DNA of 64,000 bases from JBBATK01 sp046297095. Its GTDB lineage: Bacteria; Bacteroidota; Ignavibacteria; Kapaibacteriales; NICIL-2. Positions 1 through 8,906 of the stretch are shown here, piece after piece. The DNA lies in assembly GCA_046297095.1 (NCBI GenBank), contig JBKCNS010000005.1:1-64000 (forward strand), read 5' to 3'. How positions within the stretch are numbered: position 1 is the stretch's first letter; each line of letters opens with the position of its first letter. A model generated the notes under the pieces. That model had not been told where the DNA came from and searched no databases. It was given only the letters and a program-made list of their open reading frames with translations. The position numbers and the translations under genes are program-made.

Positions 1-249
1 GGGGAGGGCGGTAGCTCTGCTGGTAATGCACCGATTGCAGTTACGGGCGAGAGTATGGTTCTTAATGGAAATCAGATCCTTGACAATGGTTTAGACGCGT
101 ATATCATCGATGTGCAGGGTCGTACACACCACACCGTCTTAAACAATGGAACCGTTGACTTATCCGGACTGGACAGGGGAGTATTCGCAGTCACGATTTG
201 TGATCAACAGAAGAAGGTTCTTTACAGGCGCTTAATCACCAAACTCTAA
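1..249 (+). CDS. C-terminal end of a T9SS-sorted exported protein (5' truncated)
   Basis: The reading frame is open from base 1 and ends with TAA at 247-249, giving 82 residues of a gene that starts outside the window. The visible part fits a type A T9SS sorting domain: a short strand with AYIIDVQGR, then VDLSGLDRGVFAVTI, then a final strand ending RRLITKL. In the family this domain passes through the outer membrane translocon and is cleaved on anchoring. Nothing upstream is visible, so the cargo function is unknown. The stop overlaps the end of the convergent purA by four bases, so no separate terminator fits between them. Confidence 0.75.
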   Translation, partial: GEGGSSAGNAPIAVTGESMVLNGNQILDNGLDAYIIDVQGRTHHTVLNNGTVDLSGLDRGVFAVTICDQQKKVLYRRLITKL

Positions 250-1517
250 CGCACTATCGTTCCATCCCGCTCCGGGCTCGTAGAGACAATGCTCACAGGA
301 ACACCGCAGTAGTTCTCGATGAACTGCACGTATTCGCGTGCGGCTTCGGGGAGCGCGTCGTAGGTGTTAATGCCGTCCAGCGAGCATTGCCAGCCCTTCA
401 GCTCGGTGTAGTGCGTAGTTACTTGCTCCAGCTGTTCGATAGACGAAGGAAAGCTCTTAGGTTCCTTCGCGCCAATGGAATAAGAGGTACACACCTTGAT
501 GGTTTCGAAGGTGTTCAGTACGTCCATCTTAGTGAGAGCGATATCGGTGATACCATTCACCATTACCGAGTACTTCAAGGCCACAAGGTCAAGCCATCCG
601 CAGCGACGCGGCCTGCCGGTGGTAGCACCAAACTCCGAGCCTATGCTGCGCAGCTTCTCTCCATCCTCATTGTGAAGTTCGGTGGGCAGAGGTCCGTTGC
701 CTACACGCGTGGAGTACGCTTTAACCAATCCTACTATTCTCTTGATAGCCATGGGCGAGATGCCTAAACCTGTGCACGCACCGCCGCTGGTGGGATTGGA
801 GCTGGTCACAAAAGGATAAGTGCCGTGGTCCACGTCCAAGAGAGCTCCTTGAGCGCCTTCTGCCAGAACTCTTTTGCCGCTCGCAAGGGCTTGGGCCAAG
901 AAGTGCGACGTATCAGTGACGAAAGAATCGATGTACGAATCGAATTCCATGAATTCGTCCACCATCTTGTTTACGTCCATGTGTGCAACGCCATAGATAC
1001 GTTCCAGCAAGGTGTTTTTCTCTTCCAAGTTTGCCCGCAGTTTTTGCTCGAACGATGCGCGGTGCAGAAGGTCCACAATGCGAATGCCGCTGCGAGAGTA
1101 TTTATCGATATACGATGGTCCTATGCCGCGACCTGTAGTGCCTATAGCATGAGCCATGGCCTGTTCCCGCGCTTGGTCAAGCATTTTGTGATAGGGCATA
1201 ATCACATGCGCTTTGTCGCTGATAAACAGGCGGCCGCGCACATCCACGCCGGAGTTTTCCAGCATAGTGATCTCCTCGCGCAGAGCAACGGGATCGATTA
1301 CCACGCCGTTACCGATTACGCATTGAACGCCCTCGCGAAGAATGCCGGAGGGTATAAGGTGCAATACCGTTTTCTTGCCATTGTGAACCAGAGTATGGCC
1401 CGCGTTTGCGCCGCCTTGATATCTGGCCACGATGTGAGTATCAGCGCTGAGCACATCAACAATCTTGCCTTTGCCTTCATCGCCCCACTGGGCTCCCACC
1501 ACAACTGTAACGCTCAT
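246..1517 (-). CDS. purA: Adenylosuccinate synthetase
   Basis: Joins IMP and aspartate, using GTP, to form adenylosuccinate, the first committed step from IMP to AMP; cytosolic. The 423-residue product has the family's usual length. It opens with VVVGAQWGDEGKGKIVD (GTP/IMP loop) and carries GNGVVIDP, TTGRGIGPSY and GAQGALLDVDHGTYPF. The ATG at 1517 is chosen because MSVTVVVGAQ is the canonical N-terminus; the frame is open 19 codons further upstream but that extension looks non-family. It is the last gene of a minus-strand run after secD and secF, 82 bases behind secF, and it converges on the T9SS gene at 1-249 with a 4-base overlap. Confidence 0.97.
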   Translation of the reverse strand: MSVTVVVGAQWGDEGKGKIVDVLSADTHIVARYQGGANAGHTLVHNGKKTVLHLIPSGILREGVQCVIGNGVVIDPVALREEITMLENSGVDVRGRLFISDKAHVIMPYHKMLDQAREQAMAHAIGTTGRGIGPSYIDKYSRSGIRIVDLLHRASFEQKLRANLEEKNTLLERIYGVAHMDVNKMVDEFMEFDSYIDSFVTDTSHFLAQALASGKRVLAEGAQGALLDVDHGTYPFVTSSNPTSGGACTGLGISPMAIKRIVGLVKAYSTRVGNGPLPTELHNEDGEKLRSIGSEFGATTGRPRRCGWLDLVALKYSVMVNGITDIALTKMDVLNTFETIKVCTSYSIGAKEPKSFPSSIEQLEQVTTHYTELKGWQCSLDGINTYDALPEAAREYVQFIENYCGVPVSIVSTSPERDGTIVR

Positions 1518-1599
1518 AGTACGTGTATCGTAAACAAAAGAAAACTCCGCATGCACTGGCAGGCGGAGCTTCAAGAATTAATCGCCGAACAAGAGAATC

Positions 1600-2556
1600 T
1601 TACGCTTTCGAAGCGGCAAGTTCCTTCTTGTACGGAGTCTCAAGATCTACCTTCTGAACGCGCTCAATATACCAAACCACAAACGCGCTGGCTACATAGA
1701 TTGAACTATATGTTCCCACAATAATTCCCACGAGCATGGTGAAGGAGAAGCCGTGAAGCGCCTCGCCACCAAGGAACAGAATGGTTGTAAGAACCAGTAC
1801 AACGGTCACAACTGTGTTGATAGTGCGGCTCAAGGTTTCGTTGATCGAAAGATTGATGAGCGAAATCAACGAGAGGCCTTTGTGCTTTTCTCTGTTCTCG
1901 CGGATACGGTCGAAAATGATAACGGTGTCGTTGATGGAGAAGCCCGCTACGGTAAGCAAAGCCGCAAGCACACCCATGCTGAATTCCAAATTCAAAATGT
2001 CCAAGCGTTGCACAATAACAACCGCTCCAAACGCCACGCAGACGTCGTGGATGAGCGCGATTACCGCACCAAGACCGTACACAAACTCAAAACGGAACGC
2101 GATGTAAATGAGAATGGCGAAGATCGAAATAATGATTGCCAAAAGAGCTTTGGTACGCAGTTCGCTTCCCACCTTCGGTCCGATTAGGTCGTCTTTCTTT
2201 ACAATGATGTTCTCGTTGGGGAATGCCTGCTTTAGCGCAGCAATGATGGCTGCAGAAGGCTTCTCTTTGCCGGTTACGGCTACTTCAACAGTGCGAATCA
2301 AAAACTCGTTGGGTTTTCCATACGATTTGATCTCCGCGTTTTGAAAGCCGGCCTTCTCAACTGCAGTACGCACTGCTTCAGTTTGTTGCGGATTCGAGAA
2401 TGCAATACCAACCTCGCTACCGCCCTTGAAGTCGATACCCATGCGCACTCCAAGTGCCGACAGGCCCAATCCGACTATGTTCAAGGCAATGGAAAGGTAG
2501 AAGAATATTGCTCTTTTACCAAGAAAGTCTATTGATGTTTTTCCAAAAAATTCCAT
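1600..2556 (-). CDS. secF: Protein translocase subunit SecF
   Basis: Inner-membrane partner of SecD; the pair uses the proton gradient to help pull preproteins out of the SecYEG channel. The 318 residues show one N-terminal membrane helix (about 15-35), the conserved GIDFKGGSEV motif just after it, a periplasmic loop, then five helices with AALLTVAGFSINDTVIIFDRIRENR, the signature region shared by SecD and SecF. ATG at 2556 has an AGGA ribosome-binding site. secD lies 18 bases upstream on the same strand, so the two are almost certainly co-transcribed. A working export path is needed by the many signal-peptide proteins here. Confidence 0.97.
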   Translation of the reverse strand: MEFFGKTSIDFLGKRAIFFYLSIALNIVGLGLSALGVRMGIDFKGGSEVGIAFSNPQQTEAVRTAVEKAGFQNAEIKSYGKPNEFLIRTVEVAVTGKEKPSAAIIAALKQAFPNENIIVKKDDLIGPKVGSELRTKALLAIIISIFAILIYIAFRFEFVYGLGAVIALIHDVCVAFGAVVIVQRLDILNLEFSMGVLAALLTVAGFSINDTVIIFDRIRENREKHKGLSLISLINLSINETLSRTINTVVTVVLVLTTILFLGGEALHGFSFTMLVGIIVGTYSSIYVASAFVVWYIERVQKVDLETPYKKELAASKA

Positions 2557-2574
2557 GATGATCCTCGTGTCAGA

Positions 2575-4668
2575 TTAAAGGTTTAAGGTAGCATGCTGTC
2601 CGAAGTTGATGGTTGCACCCGGCTTGCGGTTTACAACCAGCTCAATAATCGCGCGCGAGACAATAATACCCGTGAACAGCGTGGAGAAAATTCCGATGAT
2701 AAGAGTAACGGCAAAGCCTTGAATAGCCCCATATCCGAAGTACAACAGGATAAGTGCCGTGATGAGCGTTGTTACGTGGGAGTCGATAATCGGGGGAAGA
2801 GCATGGCGGAAGCCTTCATCGATAGCAGCGCGCAGCGTGCGGCCACGATAGATCTCCTCGCGAATACGTTCGAAGATGATGATGTTAGCATCCACCGCAA
2901 GACCGATCGTAAGGATAATACCTGCAATACCCGGTAGTGAGAGCGTTCCGCCAAAAGCCGCAAGAGCTGCAATGTTCAGCGCAACGTTAATTAGCATCGC
3001 AAGGTTTGCAACGAGTCCCGCCGTTGAATAATACACGGTCATGAAAAGTACCACGAGCAGGAATGCGATAACACCGGAGAGCATGCCGTAACGAATGGAG
3101 TCTTCGCCAAGCGACGGACCTACAAGGCGCTCTTCGATAATCTTCACGGGAGCTTTCAACGCACCTGCTTTGAGGATAATCTTCAAGAGTTTTGCTTCTT
3201 CAATGTTTGCCATACCGGTGATCTGCGAGCGGCCACCGGTGATCTTGTTCTGCACTGTAGGTGCGCTATATACCTCGCCGTCCAATACAACAGCGATACG
3301 CTTACCAACGTTAGCGCCTGTGATACGAGCCCACTTCTCTGAGCCTTCGTCGTTCATCATCATGTCTACGATGGGGCGATTGTTGGTAGGATCGAAGTTC
3401 TCGAACGCATCCACAATCACTTCGCCGGTCAATTCAGCATCGCGCTTCACAACGTACATGCTGTACAAAGGAGCTCCGGTTGTTTCTGTTCCGCGTAGCG
3501 GCTTTGCATCTACAACCAGTTCCAGATCGCCCGGAAGCAGTCTGCGGATATCGTCACGCTTCATGTAGTTCAAAATTGCAGCTTTGCTTTTTTCATCGGT
3601 TGTGTAGTAGTACTCAGCAGCCGGCGGCAGAGTAGCAATTTGCTCCTTTAGGAATGCGAAGTCCTGCGGACGTTGTTTTTTATCCATGGCAAACTGCGAA
3701 CGGAACAACGATGTAAACGGATGCTCGCGCAAAAACTTCTCGCGCTTTTGCTCGTCCGAAAGGCCTGCATAGGGATCTTTCATTGCGCCGGTATCTGCCT
3801 TCGCCACTGCAGTTGTATCCTTTTTTGAAGTATCTGCCTTCACAGCGGTTGTTTTTGCCGCAGAGTCTGCAGAAGCGGATGCTGTAGCAGCGCTGTCGGT
3901 AACAGCAGGTGCGGTTCCGTTTTTCTTGGAGTTGATGCGCTCTAGATATTCGTCAATGTTCAGGAACGCACGGAGAACATCGCCGCCGCCACGCACAAGT
4001 TTGAAATCAAGGCGAGCAGTTGTCTGCAAAAGTTGTCGCATTTGGATTTCATCCTGCACACCGGGAAGCTCCAAGAGAATGCGGCGGGTACCTTGCTTCT
4101 GAATGGTAGGCTCAGCCACACCGAACTTGTCCACACGCTGGCGAATAACCTGCAGCGCCTGATCGATTGCTTCGTCCACATCGCGTGTAAGTTTCTCAAG
4201 AATCTTCTCTTCAGAGATTTCCTTCATGTCGGCCAGATCATAATAATTGATCAGCGACTTACCCATGGGGCGAGCAATCTCGTTGAAATTCTTCTTGAAG
4301 ATCTCAATCACGGGATCGTCGCTGGTCTCGGACATCTCGTGTGTTTTTGCGATAACACGCTTGAACAGCTCGTCGTCCTTCGCAGTACGATCAGCTGCCT
4401 CTTCGAGCAGGCGCACAGCGTCCACTTCAAGAGTTACATACATACCGCCGCTTAGATCCAAGCCCAATTTCAGCGCCTGCATGCGATTGCTCTTCAGCGC
4501 CTCCATGTTCTTGGCGTCCCAATCAGCGAGAGCGTTTTTATCTATGGTTGTATCTACAGCGGCGCGTTCTTTTTCCAGAACGCTAACACGCCAGGTGGGG
4601 AACAATAGAAACCCCACGAATACGATGGGAAGAAGTATAATGATATACCTGCGAACAGAACCTTTCAA
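2575..4668 (-). CDS. secD: Protein translocase subunit SecD
   Basis: Inner-membrane Sec accessory subunit. The 697 residues contain an N-terminal helix (about 7-25), the LGLDLSGGMYV motif near residue 70, a large periplasmic region, and five C-terminal helices (about 510-680) with GLAVDANIIIFERIREE. The periplasmic head carries a Ser/Thr/Ala/Lys low-complexity stretch around 248-298, an insertion compared with E. coli SecD. The start codon is TTG: a GGAG sequence lies six bases before it and no ATG follows before essential sequence, so the TTG is well supported. The gene heads a secD-secF-purA run. No yajC is present next to it. Confidence 0.96.
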   Translation of the reverse strand: MKGSVRRYIIILLPIVFVGFLLFPTWRVSVLEKERAAVDTTIDKNALADWDAKNMEALKSNRMQALKLGLDLSGGMYVTLEVDAVRLLEEAADRTAKDDELFKRVIAKTHEMSETSDDPVIEIFKKNFNEIARPMGKSLINYYDLADMKEISEEKILEKLTRDVDEAIDQALQVIRQRVDKFGVAEPTIQKQGTRRILLELPGVQDEIQMRQLLQTTARLDFKLVRGGGDVLRAFLNIDEYLERINSKKNGTAPAVTDSAATASASADSAAKTTAVKADTSKKDTTAVAKADTGAMKDPYAGLSDEQKREKFLREHPFTSLFRSQFAMDKKQRPQDFAFLKEQIATLPPAAEYYYTTDEKSKAAILNYMKRDDIRRLLPGDLELVVDAKPLRGTETTGAPLYSMYVVKRDAELTGEVIVDAFENFDPTNNRPIVDMMMNDEGSEKWARITGANVGKRIAVVLDGEVYSAPTVQNKITGGRSQITGMANIEEAKLLKIILKAGALKAPVKIIEERLVGPSLGEDSIRYGMLSGVIAFLLVVLFMTVYYSTAGLVANLAMLINVALNIAALAAFGGTLSLPGIAGIILTIGLAVDANIIIFERIREEIYRGRTLRAAIDEGFRHALPPIIDSHVTTLITALILLYFGYGAIQGFAVTLIIGIFSTLFTGIIVSRAIIELVVNRKPGATINFGQHATLNL

Positions 4669-4848
4669 GGTCGACTCCGTATTGGAATGAACAATAGCGT
4701 CAAAATGACGCGCAATTTACGCCGAGCGCAGGGAATAGCCAACACTGCATCAATGTTCGAACTTCTCGGTTTTTACGGCACTTAGCGAATCGCGCCCAAT
4801 ACCCAAGAAAAAGCGAATGCCGGTGAATTCGAGTGAAAAACCTGCGCC

Positions 4849-4868
4849 GGTACAAATTTTCGTGTACC
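4849..4868. promoter_or_regulatory. Inverted repeat, possible operator
   Basis: GGTACA (4849-4854) and TGTACC (4863-4868) are exact inverted arms around eight bases (AATTTTCG). Position between two divergent genes suggests a protein site or small hairpin; no T-tract follows, so it is not a terminator. Function is inference only. Confidence 0.3.
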
Positions 4869-4962
4869 ATGGTTTAAACCAAAGCGGCGGATGTGCGCTC
4901 TAATCCACAAACGCTTACAATTGCTGTTGTGTGCACAAAACAGCGATGAAAGTACCGGAGGT

Positions 4963-5014
4963 TTCAGAGATATCAGAGATATTCAGAGATATTCAGAGAC
5001 TTCAGACATATCAG
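4963..5014. repeat. Imperfect tandem repeat, period 9-10 nt
   Basis: About five units of the form TTCAGAGATA, with single-base changes and one-base length differences, lie 37-88 bases before the start of the small exported protein. They fall in its likely 5' leader. Confidence 0.85.
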
Positions 5015-5050
5015 TTAACAGTTCTCACTACTTATTACAGGAGTATAGAT

Positions 5051-5389
5051 ATGAAGAGATTTGTTGCATTCCTCGTAGCAACGATGTTTGTTTCACTGGC
5101 ACTTGTGGCTCAAGACCAGACCGGCGGCGGCTCAAAACCCAAGCTTACGCCCGACCAAAAGGCAATGGTAGAAGCTGCGAAGGCTAAAGTGGCCGATGCA
5201 AAGGCCGAAGCTACCAAAGCAAAAGAAGCATTGAAGCAAGCAAAAGCATCTGCAACCCCCGAAGAAGCGAAAGCCCTTCGTCAGCAGGCACGTGCGGCAC
5301 ACAAAGAAGCACATCAAGATGTTAAGGCTGCGAAGGAGCAGCTCCGTGACTTGCGTCGCGATCTTCGCATGCAGCGCAAGAACAAGTAA
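5051..5389 (+). CDS. Small exported Ala/Lys-rich coiled-coil protein
   Basis: A 112-residue protein with a clear signal peptide (MKRFVAFLVATMFVSLALVAQ, cleavage expected near residue 21) followed by a helical, highly charged body rich in Ala, Lys, Gln and Arg, with many AKA/KEA heptad-like stretches from about 35 to 105. It looks like a periplasmic or surface coiled coil. The ATG at 5051 is chosen for its AGGAG ribosome-binding site and the signal peptide that follows; the longer frame from 4931 reads through a tandem repeat. No family is recognised and no function is claimed. It is monocistronic, closed by the hairpin at 5418-5452. Confidence 0.8.
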   Translation: MKRFVAFLVATMFVSLALVAQDQTGGGSKPKLTPDQKAMVEAAKAKVADAKAEATKAKEALKQAKASATPEEAKALRQQARAAHKEAHQDVKAAKEQLRDLRRDLRMQRKNK

Positions 5390-5417
5390 TTGCATGTGCG
5401 AGTTGCACAAAAGAGAT

Positions 5418-5452
5418 AAAAAAGCCTCAAACGTTCCGTTTGAGGCTTTTTT
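5418..5452. terminator. Bidirectional rho-independent terminator
   Basis: A perfect 15-bp stem, 5418-5432 with 5438-5452, closes a five-base loop (GTTCC). The arms begin with AAAAAA and end with TTTTTT, so it can stop both the small exported protein gene (+) and the M28 peptidase gene (-), which converge here. Confidence 0.95.
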
Positions 5453-5478
5453 GTTGTATATGGTCCCTGCCGGCAGCA

Positions 5479-6903
5479 CTATTTCTTCCGGTCCCTTGCG
5501 CTCTTCGAGCCTATGGGCGGATTGTCGGCATCGGCGGCAACAAATGCCATTATTGCCATGGCCGCCGCACATTCATTCAATTCACGCGGGTTCAGCTTAT
5601 CCATCGTATCTCCATGCGTATGGTGATACCAGAAGTATCGCGTACCGTCTACTTGTAAGCCAAGCAAGTTGGTTCCGTATTCCTGATTCAGCGGACCAAT
5701 ATCCGCACCTCCGAAGCCTTCAACTACATCTGTTGCTCCTATAGATTCAAGCAGGGGCGCCAGACCTTGATACCATTGCAAACTTTGTTTCGATCCCTCG
5801 TGGTGAAAACCCTTGGGCTTGAATGTGCCTTCGTCCGATTCAATGGCCAGCACATGTGTTTCGTTGCCATGGGCCGCCGCGTATGCCTTGCCGCCACGCA
5901 GACCGTTTTCCTCGTTGGTGAACATCACCACACGAATAGTGCGCTTGGGCTTTAAGCCAAGTTTCTTGATGGTATTGAGCGCGTGCCATGCGGCAAAGCA
6001 TCCGCCGCCGTCGTCCATTGCTCCTTGCCCTACATCCCACGAGTCTATGTGCCCGCCCATCACCACTACTTCGTTGGGCTTTTCCGAGCCGGGAATTTCA
6101 AACACTACATTTCGCGACAGCGCATCAGGTTCCCATCGGCCGCTGGTGCGCAAGGTTACTTGCACTTTTTGACCTCGCTTCACCATGCGATGTATCATCT
6201 CGGCATCTTCAATTGTAATGGCTGCATGAGGGATCTTCGGTACCGAGTCGTTGTACGCCATTCCTCCGGTGTGCGGTGTGTTGATGCCATAAGGGCCCAC
6301 AGAGCGCACCAGCGAGGCCACAGCTCCCAATCGCGCAGCCTCGATAGCACCTTGTACTCGGTATTGTACTGTTTTGCCGTATTCGGTAAAGGGCACGTTA
6401 TACAGCACAATCTTCGAAGGCACTTCCGCAGCTCTACGTTTTAACTCCTCGAAGGAGCTTACTACGAGTACGTCTGCCGTTACTCCCTGTGCGGGTGTAG
6501 CAATGGTGCCGCCAAGACCCAGCATTGCCATGTTCTTTTTTCTGGGAGAAATCATTGTGCATGATTCCTCGCCTCGCACCCAATGCGGAACTTTTGCTTC
6601 TTCTCCGCGGGCATTGTAGCCTTCTTTGCGAGCTTCGGCAATGATCCAATCAATTGCCTGTTCCAACGATCCCGATCCGCTCAAACGCGAGCCGAACGTA
6701 TCGCACATAGTGGCCAGCCTGTCGTACAGTGAGCTGTCTGCGGTTGCGGTGGCGATAATTCTGCGAGCGGTGTCTTTGTACTTCACTGCATCTTGGGCCA
6801 TTGATGTTTGCACGAAGCAAATGCACATGATGGCAAGTGTCGTTGTTATAGTTGCGGCGGTTGAGCGCAGGCTGTAGCTCAGGCCTTTGGTAGCTGTTGT
6901 CAT
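5479..6903 (-). CDS. Exported M28-family zinc aminopeptidase/carboxypeptidase (PGCP-like)
   Basis: A 474-residue secreted peptidase. After a signal sequence ending near TSMAQD comes a protease-associated-type insert (about 110-240), then the M28 catalytic core. Metal ligands and catalytic residues are visible as GGHIDSWD (His, Asp), GAMDDGGG, NEENG (Glu pair), ESDEG, and a late YHHTHGDTMD His. The layout resembles plasma glutamate carboxypeptidase/carboxypeptidase Q. Start: ATG at 6903 (MTTATKG) is preferred; an in-frame ATG at 6957 would add 18 residues ahead of the signal helix. Likely trims peptides in the periplasm or outside the cell, in keeping with the amino-acid-degrading enzymes nearby. 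It ends at the shared terminator. Confidence 0.92.
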   Translation of the reverse strand: MTTATKGLSYSLRSTAATITTTLAIMCICFVQTSMAQDAVKYKDTARRIIATATADSSLYDRLATMCDTFGSRLSGSGSLEQAIDWIIAEARKEGYNARGEEAKVPHWVRGEESCTMISPRKKNMAMLGLGGTIATPAQGVTADVLVVSSFEELKRRAAEVPSKIVLYNVPFTEYGKTVQYRVQGAIEAARLGAVASLVRSVGPYGINTPHTGGMAYNDSVPKIPHAAITIEDAEMIHRMVKRGQKVQVTLRTSGRWEPDALSRNVVFEIPGSEKPNEVVVMGGHIDSWDVGQGAMDDGGGCFAAWHALNTIKKLGLKPKRTIRVVMFTNEENGLRGGKAYAAAHGNETHVLAIESDEGTFKPKGFHHEGSKQSLQWYQGLAPLLESIGATDVVEGFGGADIGPLNQEYGTNLLGLQVDGTRYFWYHHTHGDTMDKLNPRELNECAAAMAIMAFVAADADNPPIGSKSARDRKK

Positions 6904-6979
6904 GACGTGAAAAAAATCGTTGAAAAATTTTTTGAGTTCGGTTGTGTTTCTAATCATTCAAAGCATTCTACTCATTCCA

Positions 6980-7555
6980 CTATCCGTGCATCGTGGGGCT
7001 GTTATGCAGATTGCGCACAATATCGGCCTCGAAAAGAGCAAACTCGCGGCTACGCGCTTTTACCTTGGATGCAGGAAAATACTCGCGGGCAATATCGGTA
7101 TACCTGCGATAGTGACCTGCCTCGGATGCTAACAATCCGGCATAGAGATCGCGAAGCTCGGCATCTTCCACTCCTTTTGCCAGCAAGCTGAATCGCTCGC
7201 AAGAACGCGCTTCAATAAGCGATCCCACAATCAACGAGTCCAGAAGGCGCTCGGGCTCTTGCTTCTCGATGCGCTCGTGCAATTGCTTTGCATATGCATT
7301 TCCGCGATCGTGCTTCAAAGCAAAGCCGCGCCGGTGGAGTATTCGCATCACAATGTCGAAGTGTTCAAGCTCTTCTCTGGCAATATCCGTAAGCTCCAGC
7401 ACCAGTTTGGTTTTTGTAGGATATCGCTGAATCATGATCATGGCATACACCGCTGCTTTTTTCTCGCAGTGAGCATGATCGATGAGAATATCAATGGTGT
7501 GTTGCTTTGCAACCTCTATCCACTGTTTATGTGTCTTGGCCTGAAGTCCCAGCAT
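6980..7555 (-). CDS. miaE: tRNA-(ms2io6A)-hydroxylase MiaE
   Basis: A diiron mono-oxygenase that hydroxylates the isopentenyl group on 2-methylthio-N6-isopentenyladenosine at tRNA position 37, using O2. The 191-residue helical-bundle protein begins MLGLQAKT and shows the iron-ligand pattern: HAHCEKKAA, AREELEHF, SLIEARSCERF and LASEAGHYRRY. ATG at 7555 is chosen because an upstream extension to 7627 would be encoded by a tandem repeat. The gene reads toward the M28 peptidase gene, 76 bases away, and may be co-transcribed with it. Its presence points to oxygen-using growth. Confidence 0.93.
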   Translation of the reverse strand: MLGLQAKTHKQWIEVAKQHTIDILIDHAHCEKKAAVYAMIMIQRYPTKTKLVLELTDIAREELEHFDIVMRILHRRGFALKHDRGNAYAKQLHERIEKQEPERLLDSLIVGSLIEARSCERFSLLAKGVEDAELRDLYAGLLASEAGHYRRYTDIAREYFPASKVKARSREFALFEADIVRNLHNSPTMHG

Positions 7556-7563
7556 TGAGGCTT

Positions 7564-7630
7564 TGTGGAATAACTGCTGTGGAATAACTGCTGTGAAATA
7601 CTGCTGCGGAACACTGCTGCGGAACACGAC
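7564..7630. repeat. Imperfect tandem repeat, period 13-14 nt, five units
   Basis: Two identical units (TGTGGAATAACTGC) are followed by three diverged 13-nt units. The array begins nine bases upstream of the miaE start codon, so it forms the miaE leader and creates a false N-terminal extension in the open frame. Confidence 0.9.
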
Positions 7631-7754
7631 GAACTATCGTAACTGCTATCGCCTGCAATTATACGCATGGTGCCGCTCAGGGTGAAGAGTAGATCGTTAG
7701 GCAATTGCTCGGCCGTTGGGGCTAAATTCGCGCAGCACTCATGCATGGTAAACA

Positions 7755-8906
7755 ATGGAGAAAGCACTGCGTATAGGATTTGCATGCGAATGGTCCGAGC
7801 CACGAGAAAAGACGTGGTCGCATACGCCGTATTCGCTACTTCAAGCGTTACATCGAATGCCCGGTGCAGAGATTGCCGACATTGCCGACATTCCCGGGCA
7901 GTTGCATCCGCTGCTGCTAAAACTTCTGAAGGTGCTTACGCTTCGATACCGGCCACAGCTTGGCGAAGTGATTTCTCAAGTGATGCTCAGTTCCTTGCAT
8001 TCGCGCCTGGTGGAACGCAAAATGCTGCAAGCCATGCGGCAGAGTCCGCAGCTCGATGCAGTGATTTCGATCTTCGATTTTCTCTCCACACCCGAAGCGC
8101 CTCAATACATCTATTATGATTTGTGTGTGGCAGAGCTGCGTCGCGTGCTTGCCGATCCTTTGCAGGGTCGTTACGAACGTATGTCGTACTCGTCATCGTT
8201 ACTACGAAAGCGCGAAGAATACCAAAGCAAAGTATTAAAACAATCTGCGGGTTTGTTTGCCATGAGTGAATACGCGGCTCGCACCACTGCCGCTGCGTAC
8301 GGAATAGACCCGGGTGCGATTCACGTGGTGCGCGCCGGTTGTAATGTGAATGTGCAGGCACAGACAGAGCGGCCAATGCAAAAACAGTATGTGCTTTTTG
8401 TTGGCAGAGATTTTAAGCGAAAGGGCGGAGAGTTGTTGCTCGATGCATACGAACACGTTCAAAAACACCATGATGTAGATGTGGTGATTGCAGGGCCGGC
8501 GGAATGGATGCAGCAAGGACCAGTGCCGGACGGAGTGCATTTGCTGGGCAATGCTCCACTGAGTCAGTTAAGCTCTTACTTTCAGCATGCGCAGTTGTTT
8601 GTTATGCCCTCGTATTACGAGGCCTTTGGCATTGCATTCGCCGAGGCACTATGTTATGGTGTTCCGGTGATTGCCAGAAATTCCTGCGCCATGCCGGAGA
8701 TTGTTCGCCATGGTCAAAACGGATATCTGCTGGGCGCAGAGTCCGAATCGCCTGCAGAACTTGCAGAGCTCGTCAATACTGCGTTGGCGAACACCCGGAT
8801 GAAACATGATACCGAGCAGCAAGCAGCCAAGGCAAGAGAATATTATTCGTGGGACAGAGTAGCTGCCGACATGCTGAGTGTTGTTCGCAAGAATCTTTCA
8901 CGATAA
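7755..8906 (+). CDS. Glycosyltransferase family 4 (GT-B fold)
   Basis: A 383-residue cytosolic or membrane-associated sugar transferase. The C-terminal half has the donor-binding features of GT4: YVLFVGRDFKRKGGELLLDAY (about 213-233), VVIAGPA, and the EX7E-type motif in PSYYEAFGIAFAEALCYGVPVIA, followed by GQNGYLL. The N-terminal acceptor domain is less typical. Substrate cannot be told from sequence. The stop codon overlaps the ATG of the next gene (TAATG at 8904-8908), so the two are translationally coupled even though their functions look unrelated. Confidence 0.9.
   Translation: MEKALRIGFACEWSEPREKTWSHTPYSLLQALHRMPGAEIADIADIPGQLHPLLLKLLKVLTLRYRPQLGEVISQVMLSSLHSRLVERKMLQAMRQSPQLDAVISIFDFLSTPEAPQYIYYDLCVAELRRVLADPLQGRYERMSYSSSLLRKREEYQSKVLKQSAGLFAMSEYAARTTAAAYGIDPGAIHVVRAGCNVNVQAQTERPMQKQYVLFVGRDFKRKGGELLLDAYEHVQKHHDVDVVIAGPAEWMQQGPVPDGVHLLGNAPLSQLSSYFQHAQLFVMPSYYEAFGIAFAEALCYGVPVIARNSCAMPEIVRHGQNGYLLGAESESPAELAELVNTALANTRMKHDTEQQAAKAREYYSWDRVAADMLSVVRKNLSR

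Larger units (their letters stand above)
4669..5050. other. Divergent intergenic region, 382 bp
   Basis: Separates secD (leftward) from a small exported protein (rightward) and must hold both promoters. Two structures are visible: an inverted repeat GGTACA-8nt-TGTACC at 4849-4868, and a run of 9-10 nt repeats at 4963-5014. An AGGAG ribosome-binding site stands before the ATG at 5051. A downstream-frame ORF reaching back to 4931 only reads through the repeat and is not a credible start. No RNA gene is recognised. Confidence 0.6.

Noticed and set aside
825..1724. Long open frame (299 codons) on the plus strand
   Set aside because: It runs antisense to purA and secF, whose motifs are unmistakable; the frame is a shadow of their codon use.
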